Shown piece after piece: positions 25,233 through 32,919 of a DNA stretch of 64,000 nt. Within the stretch, counting starts at the first letter, position 1; the number at the start of each line of letters is the position of its first letter. The notes under the pieces are model-generated. The model was given only the letters and a program-made list of their open reading frames with translations. It had not been told where the DNA came from and ran no database searches. The stretch spans positions 1-64,000 of the forward strand of contig CAYUHJ010000009.1 of the NCBI GenBank assembly GCA_964444365.1, read 5' to 3'. The position numbers and the translations under genes are program-made. Source of the stretch: CAYUHJ01 sp964444365. GTDB taxonomy: Bacteria > Planctomycetota > Planctomycetia > Gemmatales > Gemmataceae.

Positions 25233-26126
25233 TCACCGGGGACCGTCTCGGTGTTTGGCGTGGCACGAGGTGCAGGACTTGTGAATTCCTGCGAAGGATT
25301 CGGCGATCGCCCCGGCATCTTTGCCCGCCAGGGCCCGCTCGAAAGTCCGCCCCAAGCCTTCACTTTCCCGGAAAGCCGCGTGCAACCGGGCGTTCGCGGC
25401 CACCGCCGGAAGCCGTCCCGCCTCCCGGAAGTGTTCGACGATTTGCACCGCGTCCTCGGCGGAGTCGTTCGGCGACGGCCAGCCCTTCGCCTGTGCGGCT
25501 TTCAGCGAATCCCAGTGCTCGTCCACGCGGACCATCAGCCGGGTCAGGGTCGGAACCGCCGCGGTGTCCGGGAAGTCCGCCGGCGTCCGGGCCAGCTCCT
25601 CGGCCGACGGGCGGGTGAACGTCCGCGGGATCGCGACCAGCCCCCGATACCGCGGGTCGGTGCCGGCCTCCCGCATCCACGCTTCCGCGCGAGCTGGCGT
25701 GAACCCCGGTTCGAGAGCGAGCAGCGCGCACGAAGCCGCCGCCGGCCCGCGGTGCATCCCGTGATGGCAATGAACGTACACCGGCCCCGGCAGCTCCCGC
25801 ACGGCCTTCACGATGGCGAGGGCTTTGTCCCGCGAAATGCCGTCGTACCCGATCGGAACGTGAACGTACCGGAGCCCGTGTTTCTTCGCCCCAGTCACAT
25901 CCGGCACCGCGCCGTCGACGGAAAGAACGGTCCGCACCCCGAGCTGGCGCAGAGACGCGAAGCCGGCGTCGCCCTCCGGACTGCCGCCGCTGAAGACCCG
26001 ATCGCCGATGCGGAAGACGTTGTGCAACCCGGCCGCCCCGACTCGCACCGGGGTCGGCGGCGGGTCCGGCGGGGCCCGCCAACACCCCACTGCGACGGCC
26101 AGGATCACGGGAATCAGATACTTCAC
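25233..26126 (-). CDS. Lipoprotein with dual-specificity-phosphatase-like domain and C-terminal c-type heme motif
   Basis: 297 residues. Start GTG 26126 overlaps the stop of the upstream lipid-kinase gene (GTGA) and gives a lipoprotein signal with lipobox LAVAVGC, Cys15. Residues ~30-170 match the tyrosine/dual-specificity phosphatase fold: FSGGSPEGDAGFASLRQLGV, then VHCHHGMHRGP, where Cys120 and Arg126 form the CX5R catalytic loop. The C-terminal ~100 residues are helical and end in CTSCH (Cys285, Cys288, His289), a covalent heme-attachment motif as in cytochrome c'-like bundles. So it is an envelope phosphatase fused to a probable heme domain. Substrate unknown. Confidence 0.75.
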   Translation of the reverse strand: MKYLIPVILAVAVGCWRAPPDPPPTPVRVGAAGLHNVFRIGDRVFSGGSPEGDAGFASLRQLGVRTVLSVDGAVPDVTGAKKHGLRYVHVPIGYDGISRDKALAIVKAVRELPGPVYVHCHHGMHRGPAAASCALLALEPGFTPARAEAWMREAGTDPRYRGLVAIPRTFTRPSAEELARTPADFPDTAAVPTLTRLMVRVDEHWDSLKAAQAKGWPSPNDSAEDAVQIVEHFREAGRLPAVAANARLHAAFRESEGLGRTFERALAGKDAGAIAESFAGIHKSCTSCHAKHRDGPR

Positions 26127-27754
26127 CGCAAGCCTCGGACGCAATCTCGGATCACGACGCACAGGCTCACCCACGCCGTCCCGAGTAAGCCGGATGCCAT
26201 CACGTCCGTCGGCCAGTGGACGCCGAGGTAGACCCGGGTCCACCCCACGCCGACGGCTGCCGCGACGAGCCCGAGCGCTGCCGGCCACGTCCACCACGCC
26301 CATCTCCGCGACAGCAGCACGGCGACGAACGCCCCGGCGAGGCCGACCGCGCGAAGGGTGTGCCCGCTGGGGAAACTATACTCGCCGATCGCCGTCAAGG
26401 CGTCGGCGGGGGCCGGGCGGGTGACGGCGTACCAGGATTTCGCAACGAGTTCGATCGCCACGGTGCCGAGCATGGCGGCGAGGAACAGCACCCCGGCCGA
26501 CCGGTGCCGGCGCAGGAACGCCACGACCGCGGCCGCGACGCCGATGAAGACCGCCGGCCCGCCGCCCCCGAGCGTGGTGACCGCGTTCGCGAACGAATCG
26601 AGTGCCGGCGTCGCCGCGGACCGGACGTCGGCCCGCACTGCGAGGTTCCAGTCGTCCCACCGGCCGGCGGTCACGCCGGTGGCCAGGACCGCGAACTCGC
26701 ACAGGCACAGAACCGCGAGCAGGAGGGTGAACAGCGTGGCGGACGGCCCCGACCGGAGGACGTTCAAGACGCCCGCGACGACGCCGAACAGCCGTCGCCC
26801 GAGGTCGCCGAACCGCGTGTTCCCGACCCACCCGAGCCGCGGCGACCGCCGGTACCCCGGCCCGACGTACACCCGGACCGCCCGCGGGACCGCCGCGAAC
26901 GTGAACCGTTTCCCCTCGACGAGTTCGCCGTCGAAACTGAGCGGCAGCGGTTCCTCGGCGGTGAGCTCGACCCGCTTCGCCCGGCGGTGCGTGACGTTGT
27001 CGTCGGTGACGTAGTCGCCGGCGAGCAGGCGGGCCGCGATGACGCCCTGGTCCAGCGTGGAGTCGACGGCGTGAACCAGCACCACGTCGAGCCGGCCGTC
27101 TTCCGGGTCGGCCCGCGGGGCGACGACGTACCCGCCGGCCGCGGTGCGAGCGTTCGCGACGACGATGTTGAGCACGTCGAGCGTTTCCGTCTGCTTCCCG
27201 TCGTACCGAAGGGTCACGCGGAACTTCGGCGGATCGGCGATCGTCCCGGCGGCCCCGCGGAGGTACGCCAGCGGCCCCCACGCGGCCTTCAAGTCGGACG
27301 TCACCTCCGCCGCGACCTTCCCGCTGAACCCGCCGGTCGCGACGTTCGCCAGGAACCCGGACCAGTCGCCGTCCACGCGGACCGCGTCGACCCCGCGGGT
27401 CCGGTTCCGCTTCAGCAGCCCGACCGCCTCGACCGGGTCCAGCGGCACGGCGAGCGTCCGGCAAAAGTCGTTGCCGGTGCCGAGCGGAAGGAGGAGCAGC
27501 GACACCCGGGGAAAGTCCGGGCCGAGGGCGTTGACGACGCCGTGAATGGTGCCGTCGCCCCCGGCGACCGCCAGCACATCCACGCCGGCCTTGAGAGCCG
27601 CCTGCACCTGTTCGCGCAACTCCCGCTCCGGATCGACGGACACGAGCGACACGCCTGGGGTCGCTGCGAGCGCGGCGCGGACGGCCTCACCCTGTCCGGC
27701 GGACCCGGCCTTCGGGTTGAGCAGCAAGGCGAAGCGCAACGGTTTCATGGGCAT
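26123..27754 (-). CDS. Diacylglycerol/lipid kinase fused to a PAP2 phosphatase
   Basis: 543 residues. Residues 1-~300 are a YegS/DAGK-type lipid kinase (NPKAGSA, GGDGT at 65-69, GTGND at 92-96, SFDGE near the end of the domain). Residues ~330-540 contain membrane helices with the PAP2 phosphatase triad: KSWYAVTRP (KX6RP), PSGH, and RVYLGVHWPTD. The kinase would phosphorylate and the PAP2 part dephosphorylate lipids, perhaps on opposite faces of the membrane, as in undecaprenol or diacylglycerol recycling. The downstream phosphatase lipoprotein gene overlaps its stop codon. Family-level assignments are firm; the substrate is not. Confidence 0.85.
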   Translation of the reverse strand: MPMKPLRFALLLNPKAGSAGQGEAVRAALAATPGVSLVSVDPERELREQVQAALKAGVDVLAVAGGDGTIHGVVNALGPDFPRVSLLLLPLGTGNDFCRTLAVPLDPVEAVGLLKRNRTRGVDAVRVDGDWSGFLANVATGGFSGKVAAEVTSDLKAAWGPLAYLRGAAGTIADPPKFRVTLRYDGKQTETLDVLNIVVANARTAAGGYVVAPRADPEDGRLDVVLVHAVDSTLDQGVIAARLLAGDYVTDDNVTHRRAKRVELTAEEPLPLSFDGELVEGKRFTFAAVPRAVRVYVGPGYRRSPRLGWVGNTRFGDLGRRLFGVVAGVLNVLRSGPSATLFTLLLAVLCLCEFAVLATGVTAGRWDDWNLAVRADVRSAATPALDSFANAVTTLGGGGPAVFIGVAAAVVAFLRRHRSAGVLFLAAMLGTVAIELVAKSWYAVTRPAPADALTAIGEYSFPSGHTLRAVGLAGAFVAVLLSRRWAWWTWPAALGLVAAAVGVGWTRVYLGVHWPTDVMASGLLGTAWVSLCVVIRDCVRGLR

Positions 27755-27775
27755 CGCAGGTGAGCGAGGACGAGT

Positions 27776-29602
27776 TCACGATCGGCCGCGTAAATCCACG
27801 GTGGCGTCGACCACGGCCACGGAACGGTCGACCTTCTTCGCGGAGCGAATGCCCGACGACAGTAAGACCGCGTCTGGGCGGGCCGCCCACCATTCGGCCG
27901 CGCAGTCCGCGTTCCAGTCCGAGGCACACGCGCAGTCCGCCAGCGCCCGCTTCAGGCTCGCCGCGTCCGGGTAGCGTGCCCCCGGCGCTTTGGACAGACA
28001 CCGCAGCACCACGGCTTCCAGGTCCGCGGGCACGTCCACGCCGCGGCGGGACGGCGGCACGACGGGCTCCTTCGTGTGGGCCACGATCTGCTCCAGGATC
28101 GTGTGGCCGTCGAACGGCGGGCGACCAGTCAGCAGAAAGTATGCCACGGCCCCGAGGGCGTACAGGTCGCTCCGGGCGTCGGACACGCCGCCGAGGAGTC
28201 CCTGTTCCGGGGCCATGTACGCCGGGGACCCGCTGATGCTCGCGGACTCGGCCGGTTCCTCGCCGCCCGAAACTTGCCGGACGAGGCCGAAGTCGAGCAG
28301 TTTGGCCACGTCCGGCACGCCGCCGCGGGTCGCCGCGAAGATGTTCGCGGGCTTGATGTCGCGGTGAATCAGCCCCTTCTCGTGGGCCTCCCGCAACGCA
28401 TCACAGACCTGTGATAACAAATACACCGCCCGCCCCGGCGGCATCGGTCCATCCATTCGGACGAGGTCCGCGAAACTTAACCCGGTGAGGAGTTCCATCA
28501 CGTAGTAAAAGGTGCCGTCGTCGGTTCGCCCGTAGTCGTAAATCTCGACGGTGTTCCAGTGCGACAGCCGTGCGGTGGCCCGGACCTCCTTCTCGAACCG
28601 CGACACGGCTTCCGGGTCGGCGTCGATGCCGGGGCGGATCAGCTTGATGGCACAGTCGCGCTTGAGAAGTTCGTGTTCCGCTCGGTAGACCTCGCCCATG
28701 CCGCCGCTGCCGAGTTGTTCCTTGAGCCGGTACTGGCCGAACTTCTTCGCGCGAAAGACCTCCTTCCGGACCCCCGCGATGTAGTGCGAGTAGACCATCC
28801 CTTCCAGCACCGCGAGCATCACCACCGGGAACGGCGTGCCGTGGTGCAGCGAGTCGAACGCCTCCTGCACCCGCGGTTCATACAAGCCCAATAAGTATTG
28901 ACTGAGGTAGGGTACACACCCCGCCGGGAACATGTATCGAAACGCCCGCTGCCAGGTGTTCGGGATGAGCAAGCCATACGTGACGATGTTCAACACCCAG
29001 ACCGCGTGGACGAAGTAGGCGTCCATGATGACGGTGGGGTATTCTCCCGCGCGGGCGCTCTGGACCATCAGCGCGCCCGGCATCAGGGTGATCTGCACCG
29101 CGACCGTGCCGAAGACGAGGAGTTCGATCCGCCGCAGCCACCGCATCGAGAGCGGCCGGGGGTTTCGCACCCGAACGAAGCAGAGCGATTCGATCAGGAT
29201 GAACGCGAGCCGGGGGATCAGAAAGGGGTGCTGGGTCGTCGGGATCAGGGCGATGCTCATCGCCAGCGCGGTGACGAGCGATACGATCTGCAACCGGCGG
29301 CGGAGCAGGGCGGCGGTCTCGGCGTCGAACTCGTGGACGACGTTGTCCACCCGCACCTTCGGCGACGAGTCCCGCGGGACCGGCGGCGGTGGGGTCGGCG
29401 GGTGCGTCGCGGCCATCGCGAGCAGGCGGTCGACCGGCACGGCCGGTGTGGACAGGAAACTCCCGGCCGCGTCGTGGGCGTGCAGCAGGGCGTCGACCTT
29501 CGCCCGCAAGGCCAGATCCTGGCACGCGGCGTCCAGGAACCGGCGGCGCGCGGCGGCGTCGGGTTGATCCAGCGCTTCGAGAAACAGCGACCGCTGGTTC
29601 AC
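27776..29602 (-). CDS. Ser/Thr protein kinase with N-terminal membrane domain
   Basis: 608 residues, GTG start at 29602 overlapping the Uma2 stop codon (GTGA). The first ~95 residues (FLEALDQPDAAARRRFLDAACQ) resemble the N-terminal segment of planctomycete ECF-associated kinases. Four to six hydrophobic helices occupy about 105-285. The kinase domain begins near 300: GSGGMGEVYRAEH P-loop, CAIKLIRP lysine, GLIHRDIKPANIF catalytic loop, LLDFGL, SPAYMAPEQ. The order, membrane domain before kinase, is the reverse of PknB. An ECF sigma gene lies four genes upstream in the same run, which fits a sigma-kinase regulatory unit. Confidence 0.85.
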   Translation of the reverse strand: MNQRSLFLEALDQPDAAARRRFLDAACQDLALRAKVDALLHAHDAAGSFLSTPAVPVDRLLAMAATHPPTPPPPVPRDSSPKVRVDNVVHEFDAETAALLRRRLQIVSLVTALAMSIALIPTTQHPFLIPRLAFILIESLCFVRVRNPRPLSMRWLRRIELLVFGTVAVQITLMPGALMVQSARAGEYPTVIMDAYFVHAVWVLNIVTYGLLIPNTWQRAFRYMFPAGCVPYLSQYLLGLYEPRVQEAFDSLHHGTPFPVVMLAVLEGMVYSHYIAGVRKEVFRAKKFGQYRLKEQLGSGGMGEVYRAEHELLKRDCAIKLIRPGIDADPEAVSRFEKEVRATARLSHWNTVEIYDYGRTDDGTFYYVMELLTGLSFADLVRMDGPMPPGRAVYLLSQVCDALREAHEKGLIHRDIKPANIFAATRGGVPDVAKLLDFGLVRQVSGGEEPAESASISGSPAYMAPEQGLLGGVSDARSDLYALGAVAYFLLTGRPPFDGHTILEQIVAHTKEPVVPPSRRGVDVPADLEAVVLRCLSKAPGARYPDAASLKRALADCACASDWNADCAAEWWAARPDAVLLSSGIRSAKKVDRSVAVVDATVDLRGRS

Positions 29603-30201
29603 GTGATGGGCTCTCGCAGCGGCCGCGACGGGGGGAACGCGACCCCGCGGTAGACGTCCGCCATCGGAACGCGGAGCGGAACGAAGTCCAGCACGAACTC
29701 GGCGTCGAGTCCGATGACTTCGACGAGTACCCAGCGCCCGTCCGGCTGTCGGATCCGTCGCTCGATCGCGGGTTCGTCCTGGAAGACGAGGACGTATTCA
29801 CGAAGCGATTCGATTTGTTTGTAGTGCCGAAACTTCACTGTCCGGTCGTACCGTTCGGTCGACGGGGAGAGGACTTCGATCAGCACTGTTGGATTAATCA
29901 ATGTGTCACGGTCGAGTGGATCGTATTCACCCGGACCACACACAATTCCCAAGTCCGGGTAGGTGTATAACCCGGTGGGATCGACTTTGACGCGAAGGTC
30001 CGCGGCAAACCCCTCGCACGGCCCGCCACGGAGTCGCACTCCGAGCTCCACCGTGAGGTTGTAACTCACACGGTTATGTTCCCGACTGGCCCCCGCCATC
30101 GCGAACATTTCGCCGTCGTAGAACTCGCTCTTGAACTCGGCCGCCTTCTCGATGGCCAGGTACTCGGCCACCGTGAGTTTCTTCTTCGGTACCGCGGTCA
30201 T
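29599..30201 (-). CDS. Uma2 family (DUF820) putative restriction-endonuclease-fold protein, copy B
   Basis: 200 residues. Uma2/DUF820 signatures of the PD-(D/E)XK fold: LTVAEYLAIEKAAEFKSEFY, GEMFAMAGASREHN, YPDLGIVCG and VLIEVLSPSTERYDRTVKF. The family is hugely expanded in planctomycetes and cyanobacteria; the biological role is unknown, though a nuclease is predicted. The first ~45 residues and their DNA are almost identical to the neighbouring copy at 30222-30827, while the rest has diverged. Confidence 0.85.
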   Translation of the reverse strand: MTAVPKKKLTVAEYLAIEKAAEFKSEFYDGEMFAMAGASREHNRVSYNLTVELGVRLRGGPCEGFAADLRVKVDPTGLYTYPDLGIVCGPGEYDPLDRDTLINPTVLIEVLSPSTERYDRTVKFRHYKQIESLREYVLVFQDEPAIERRIRQPDGRWVLVEVIGLDAEFVLDFVPLRVPMADVYRGVAFPPSRPLREPIT

Positions 30202-30221
30202 GGGATCCTCGGGGCTGACAC

Positions 30222-30827
30222 TTATTCGCGCTCCGGGCGAAGCGTGGCCGGCGAGACCAATTCCACATCTCGGTACAGTCTCGCAAGTGAGACGCGAACC
30301 GGCACGGCCGACATTTCGAGAAATGAGTCCGAACCGGAGAAGGTGGTCAGGGTCCATTTCTCGTTCGGCTGACGCACGAGGCTTTGGACCAAAATCGCCG
30401 ATTGGGACACCAGGATGTATTCCCGCAGGGACGGGATGGTTTGGTAGTGAAGGAACTTGGTTCCTCGGTCGTACCGTTCCGTCGAGGGGGACAGGATTTC
30501 CACAATCGCGAGCGGGTTGATGAGCGCATCGCGGTCGTCGGGGTCGTACTGCGCCCCGCCGCACACGATGACCACGTCCGGGTAGGTCGACAGTCCAGTC
30601 GCTTGAACCCGGACGCGCTGATCGCTCGAATACGTCCGGCACGGGCCGCCGTCCAGTCGGCTTCCGATATCGATGACCAAGTTGTTATGGAGTGCGTTGT
30701 GTTCGCGGCTGGCCCCCGCCATCGCGAACATTTCGCCGTCGTAGAACTCGCTCTTGAACTCGGCCGCCTTCTCGATGGCCAGGTACTCGGCCACCGTGAG
30801 TTTCTTCTTGGGTACAGCGGTCATCAT
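30222..30827 (-). CDS. Uma2 family (DUF820) putative restriction-endonuclease-fold protein, copy A
   Basis: 201 residues with the same motif order as its downstream neighbour: KSEFYDGEMFAMAGASREHN, YPDVVIVCGG, AIVEILSPSTERYDRGTKF. It lies 15 bp after the ECF sigma gene and 20 bp before copy B, so it should be cotranscribed with both. The tandem pair arose by duplication, with the 5' third kept near-identical. Function unknown beyond the predicted nuclease fold. Confidence 0.85.
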   Translation of the reverse strand: MMTAVPKKKLTVAEYLAIEKAAEFKSEFYDGEMFAMAGASREHNALHNNLVIDIGSRLDGGPCRTYSSDQRVRVQATGLSTYPDVVIVCGGAQYDPDDRDALINPLAIVEILSPSTERYDRGTKFLHYQTIPSLREYILVSQSAILVQSLVRQPNEKWTLTTFSGSDSFLEMSAVPVRVSLARLYRDVELVSPATLRPERE

Positions 30828-30842
30828 CGCCTCCCGTTCCCG

Positions 30843-31397
30843 TCACGCCTCCATCTCACGATACAGCCACGCCCGCGCGAAGGCCCACAGCCGCTCCGCG
30901 GTTCGCTGCGAGAGGCCGAGGCAGTCCGCCGCTTGGGCGGACGTCAGGCCCGAGAAGTACCGCAACTGGACGAGTTGGGCCGCCTCCGCGTCTTCGGCGG
31001 CGAGCCGGGTCAGGGCCGCGTCGAGGGCCACCAGATCGACCACCCCCTCGTCCGTGGCGGCGTGGACCTCGTCGAGTGGGACGCGAGTTCGGCCGCCGCC
31101 GCGCTTGAGGCTGTGCTTCTTCCGGGCGTGGTCGACCAGGATCCGCCGCATGGACTCCGCGGCGGCGGCGTAGAAGTGGCCGCGGTGACTCCACGAAACG
31201 TCTTCGGCGGTGCCGACGAGCCGGAGGTAGGCTTCGTGGACGAGTGCGGTCGCGTTCAGCGTGTGGCCGGCGGATTCGCGGGCGAGGCGGAGGGCCGCCA
31301 GGCGGCGGAGTTCGTCGTACACGAGGGGAAGAAGTTGGTCGGCGGCCGCGCGATCGCCACCGTGAACGGCCGCCAGGATTCGCGTGACATCGTCCAT
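30843..31397 (-). CDS. ECF-type RNA polymerase sigma factor (planctomycete/Acidobacteria X6-like family)
   Basis: 184 residues. Region 2 (LLPLVYDELRRLAALRLARES, NATALVHEAYLRLVG, RGHFYAAAAESMRRILVDHARKK) matches the ECF group often paired with PknB-type kinases. Region 4 (LDAALTRLAAEDAEAAQLVQLRYFSGLTSAQAADCLGLSQRTAERL) gives the helix-turn-helix. The gene follows a DUF1501 gene by 12 bp and precedes Uma2 genes and a Ser/Thr kinase, a common partner of this sigma group. A TATAAT at 31409-31414 on this strand is too close to the ATG to be a convincing promoter with a normal leader. Confidence 0.9.
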   Translation of the reverse strand: MDDVTRILAAVHGGDRAAADQLLPLVYDELRRLAALRLARESAGHTLNATALVHEAYLRLVGTAEDVSWSHRGHFYAAAAESMRRILVDHARKKHSLKRGGGRTRVPLDEVHAATDEGVVDLVALDAALTRLAAEDAEAAQLVQLRYFSGLTSAQAADCLGLSQRTAERLWAFARAWLYREMEA

Positions 31398-31409
31398 TGC
31401 TGACGACGA

Positions 31410-32780
31410 TTATAGCAACTCGTCGATCGGCTCCGGGTCGTCCAGGACCGGCACCGGCCGGCCGCTCGGATCCAGCAGTTGCAGCTTCGGGTCGATGCCG
31501 AGCACCTTGTACACCGTGGCGTGAATGTTCGACGGCGTCACCGGGCGGGATTTCGGGGCCGTTCCCTTGCTGTCCGTCGAGCCGACGATCTGCCCGCCCT
31601 TCACACCGCCACCGCCCATCAGGCAGAACATCGCGTCCCCCCAGTGGTCGCGGCCGGGGGTGCCCATGCTGCCGGCGGGTCCGCCGTTGCCGCCGTCGTT
31701 CATCTTCGGCGTGCGGCCGAACTCCCCGCACAGCATCACCAGCGTCGTGTCGAGCAGCCCGCGGTCGGCCAGGTCCGTGAACAGCGTGGCAACCAGCGCG
31801 TCCACCTGGGGGAGCAGCCGTTCGTAGCTCTTCTGCAAGTCCCAGTGGTGGTCCCACCCGCCGAGGTGAACCGTCACGAACGTGGACCCGGCTTCGACCA
31901 GCCGGCGGGCCAGCAGCGTCGCCTGCCCCCAGCCGTTGCGGCCGTACTGGTCGCGGAGTTTCGGGTCTTCCTTCCCCATGTCGAACGCCTTGCGGGCGAC
32001 CGGGCCGGTGACGAAGTCGAACGCTTCCCCCGAGAACTTGTCCATCGCCTTCGTCGTCGGGTTGCCGTCGAAGCTGGACTTTTGCTTGTCGAAGTGCCGG
32101 AGCAGTGTCCGCCGGTCGTCGAGCTTGTCGAGCGTCAGCCCGGACGCGAGGTTGAGGTTCCGCACCTGGAAGTTCGCGGGGCTCGGGTCGCCGCTGGCGA
32201 ACGGGTCGTGCTGCACGCCGAGCATGTGCCCGCCGAAGTAGCCGGGGGTCAGCCCGACGCTCGCGGAGTGCGGCGTGGCGACGTGCCCCGGCATCCCCGC
32301 CACCCGCGGCCCGAATTCCCGGTTGACGATCGCCCCGATGCCGGGGAACTTTTGCGTGGTGTTCGCCCCGGACACGCCCATGTCCTTGGTCGTGATCATC
32401 CGGTGCGCGCCGGCGAAGTGGTCGCCGGTCCCGTGGTGGAGCGACCGCACGACCGAGAACTTGTCCGTAACCCGTGCCTGTTTCGGGTACAGCTCGGTGA
32501 CATCGAACCCCGGGACCGCCGTGCGGATCGGCTTCCACAGCCCGCGGTACTCGGCCGGCGCGTCCGGCTTCATGTCGTACATGTCCATATGCCCCGGCCC
32601 GCCGTCGAGCCAGATCAGGATCACGGACGTGTTCTTTTTCTCCTTCCCGGACGCCTCGTTCGCGCGGAGGAGTTGCGGCAGGCCGACGCTCGCCAGCCCG
32701 GCGACGCCGAGTTGCAGGAAGCTGCGGCGATTCAGGCCGTCGCAGTACCGGCCCTGGGAACCGAGGTCGAGGCGGAACAT
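31410..32780 (-). CDS. DUF1501 protein, Tat-type signal
   Basis: 456 residues from ATG 32780. The N-terminus GLNRRSFLQLGVAGLASVGL is a twin-arginine signal. The DUF1501 core belongs to the alkaline-phosphatase/sulfatase-like fold: WLDGGPGHMDMYDMKPDAP, VRSLHHGTGDHFAGAHRM, HLGGWDHHWDL, CGEFGRTPKMN and GRDHWGDAMFCLMGGGGVKGG. Planctomycete genomes have dozens, usually beside cytochrome/DUF1549 proteins, but substrates are not known. It heads the minus-strand run that contains the ECF sigma and kinase, and is divergent from the S46 peptidase gene. Confidence 0.9.
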   Translation of the reverse strand: MFRLDLGSQGRYCDGLNRRSFLQLGVAGLASVGLPQLLRANEASGKEKKNTSVILIWLDGGPGHMDMYDMKPDAPAEYRGLWKPIRTAVPGFDVTELYPKQARVTDKFSVVRSLHHGTGDHFAGAHRMITTKDMGVSGANTTQKFPGIGAIVNREFGPRVAGMPGHVATPHSASVGLTPGYFGGHMLGVQHDPFASGDPSPANFQVRNLNLASGLTLDKLDDRRTLLRHFDKQKSSFDGNPTTKAMDKFSGEAFDFVTGPVARKAFDMGKEDPKLRDQYGRNGWGQATLLARRLVEAGSTFVTVHLGGWDHHWDLQKSYERLLPQVDALVATLFTDLADRGLLDTTLVMLCGEFGRTPKMNDGGNGGPAGSMGTPGRDHWGDAMFCLMGGGGVKGGQIVGSTDSKGTAPKSRPVTPSNIHATVYKVLGIDPKLQLLDPSGRPVPVLDDPEPIDELL

Positions 32781-32858
32781 GGCGGGATCCTGGGAGGGGA
32801 CGAGTCGGCGGACTGGTACTGTCGCACACCACCGGCCGGGGGTCAAGCGACTGCTTCC

Positions 32859-32887
32859 TTGACACTTCGCCCCGGTCCTCGTCGAAT
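32859..32887 (+). promoter_or_regulatory. Predicted sigma-70 promoter for the S46 peptidase gene
   Basis: TTGACA at 32859-32864, a 17-base spacer, then TCGAAT at 32882-32887. The -35 box is perfect, the -10 box matches four of six positions, and it ends 32 bases before the ATG at 32920. Confidence 0.5.
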
Positions 32888-32919
32888 AACCACATCCCTT
32901 CTCACACCGGAACCCCACG

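Noticed and set aside
31409..31414. TATAAT just before the ECF sigma gene at 31397 on the minus strand.
   Set aside because: It is only about 11 bases from the ATG and overlaps the DUF1501 stop codon. With no -35 box it is likely chance.
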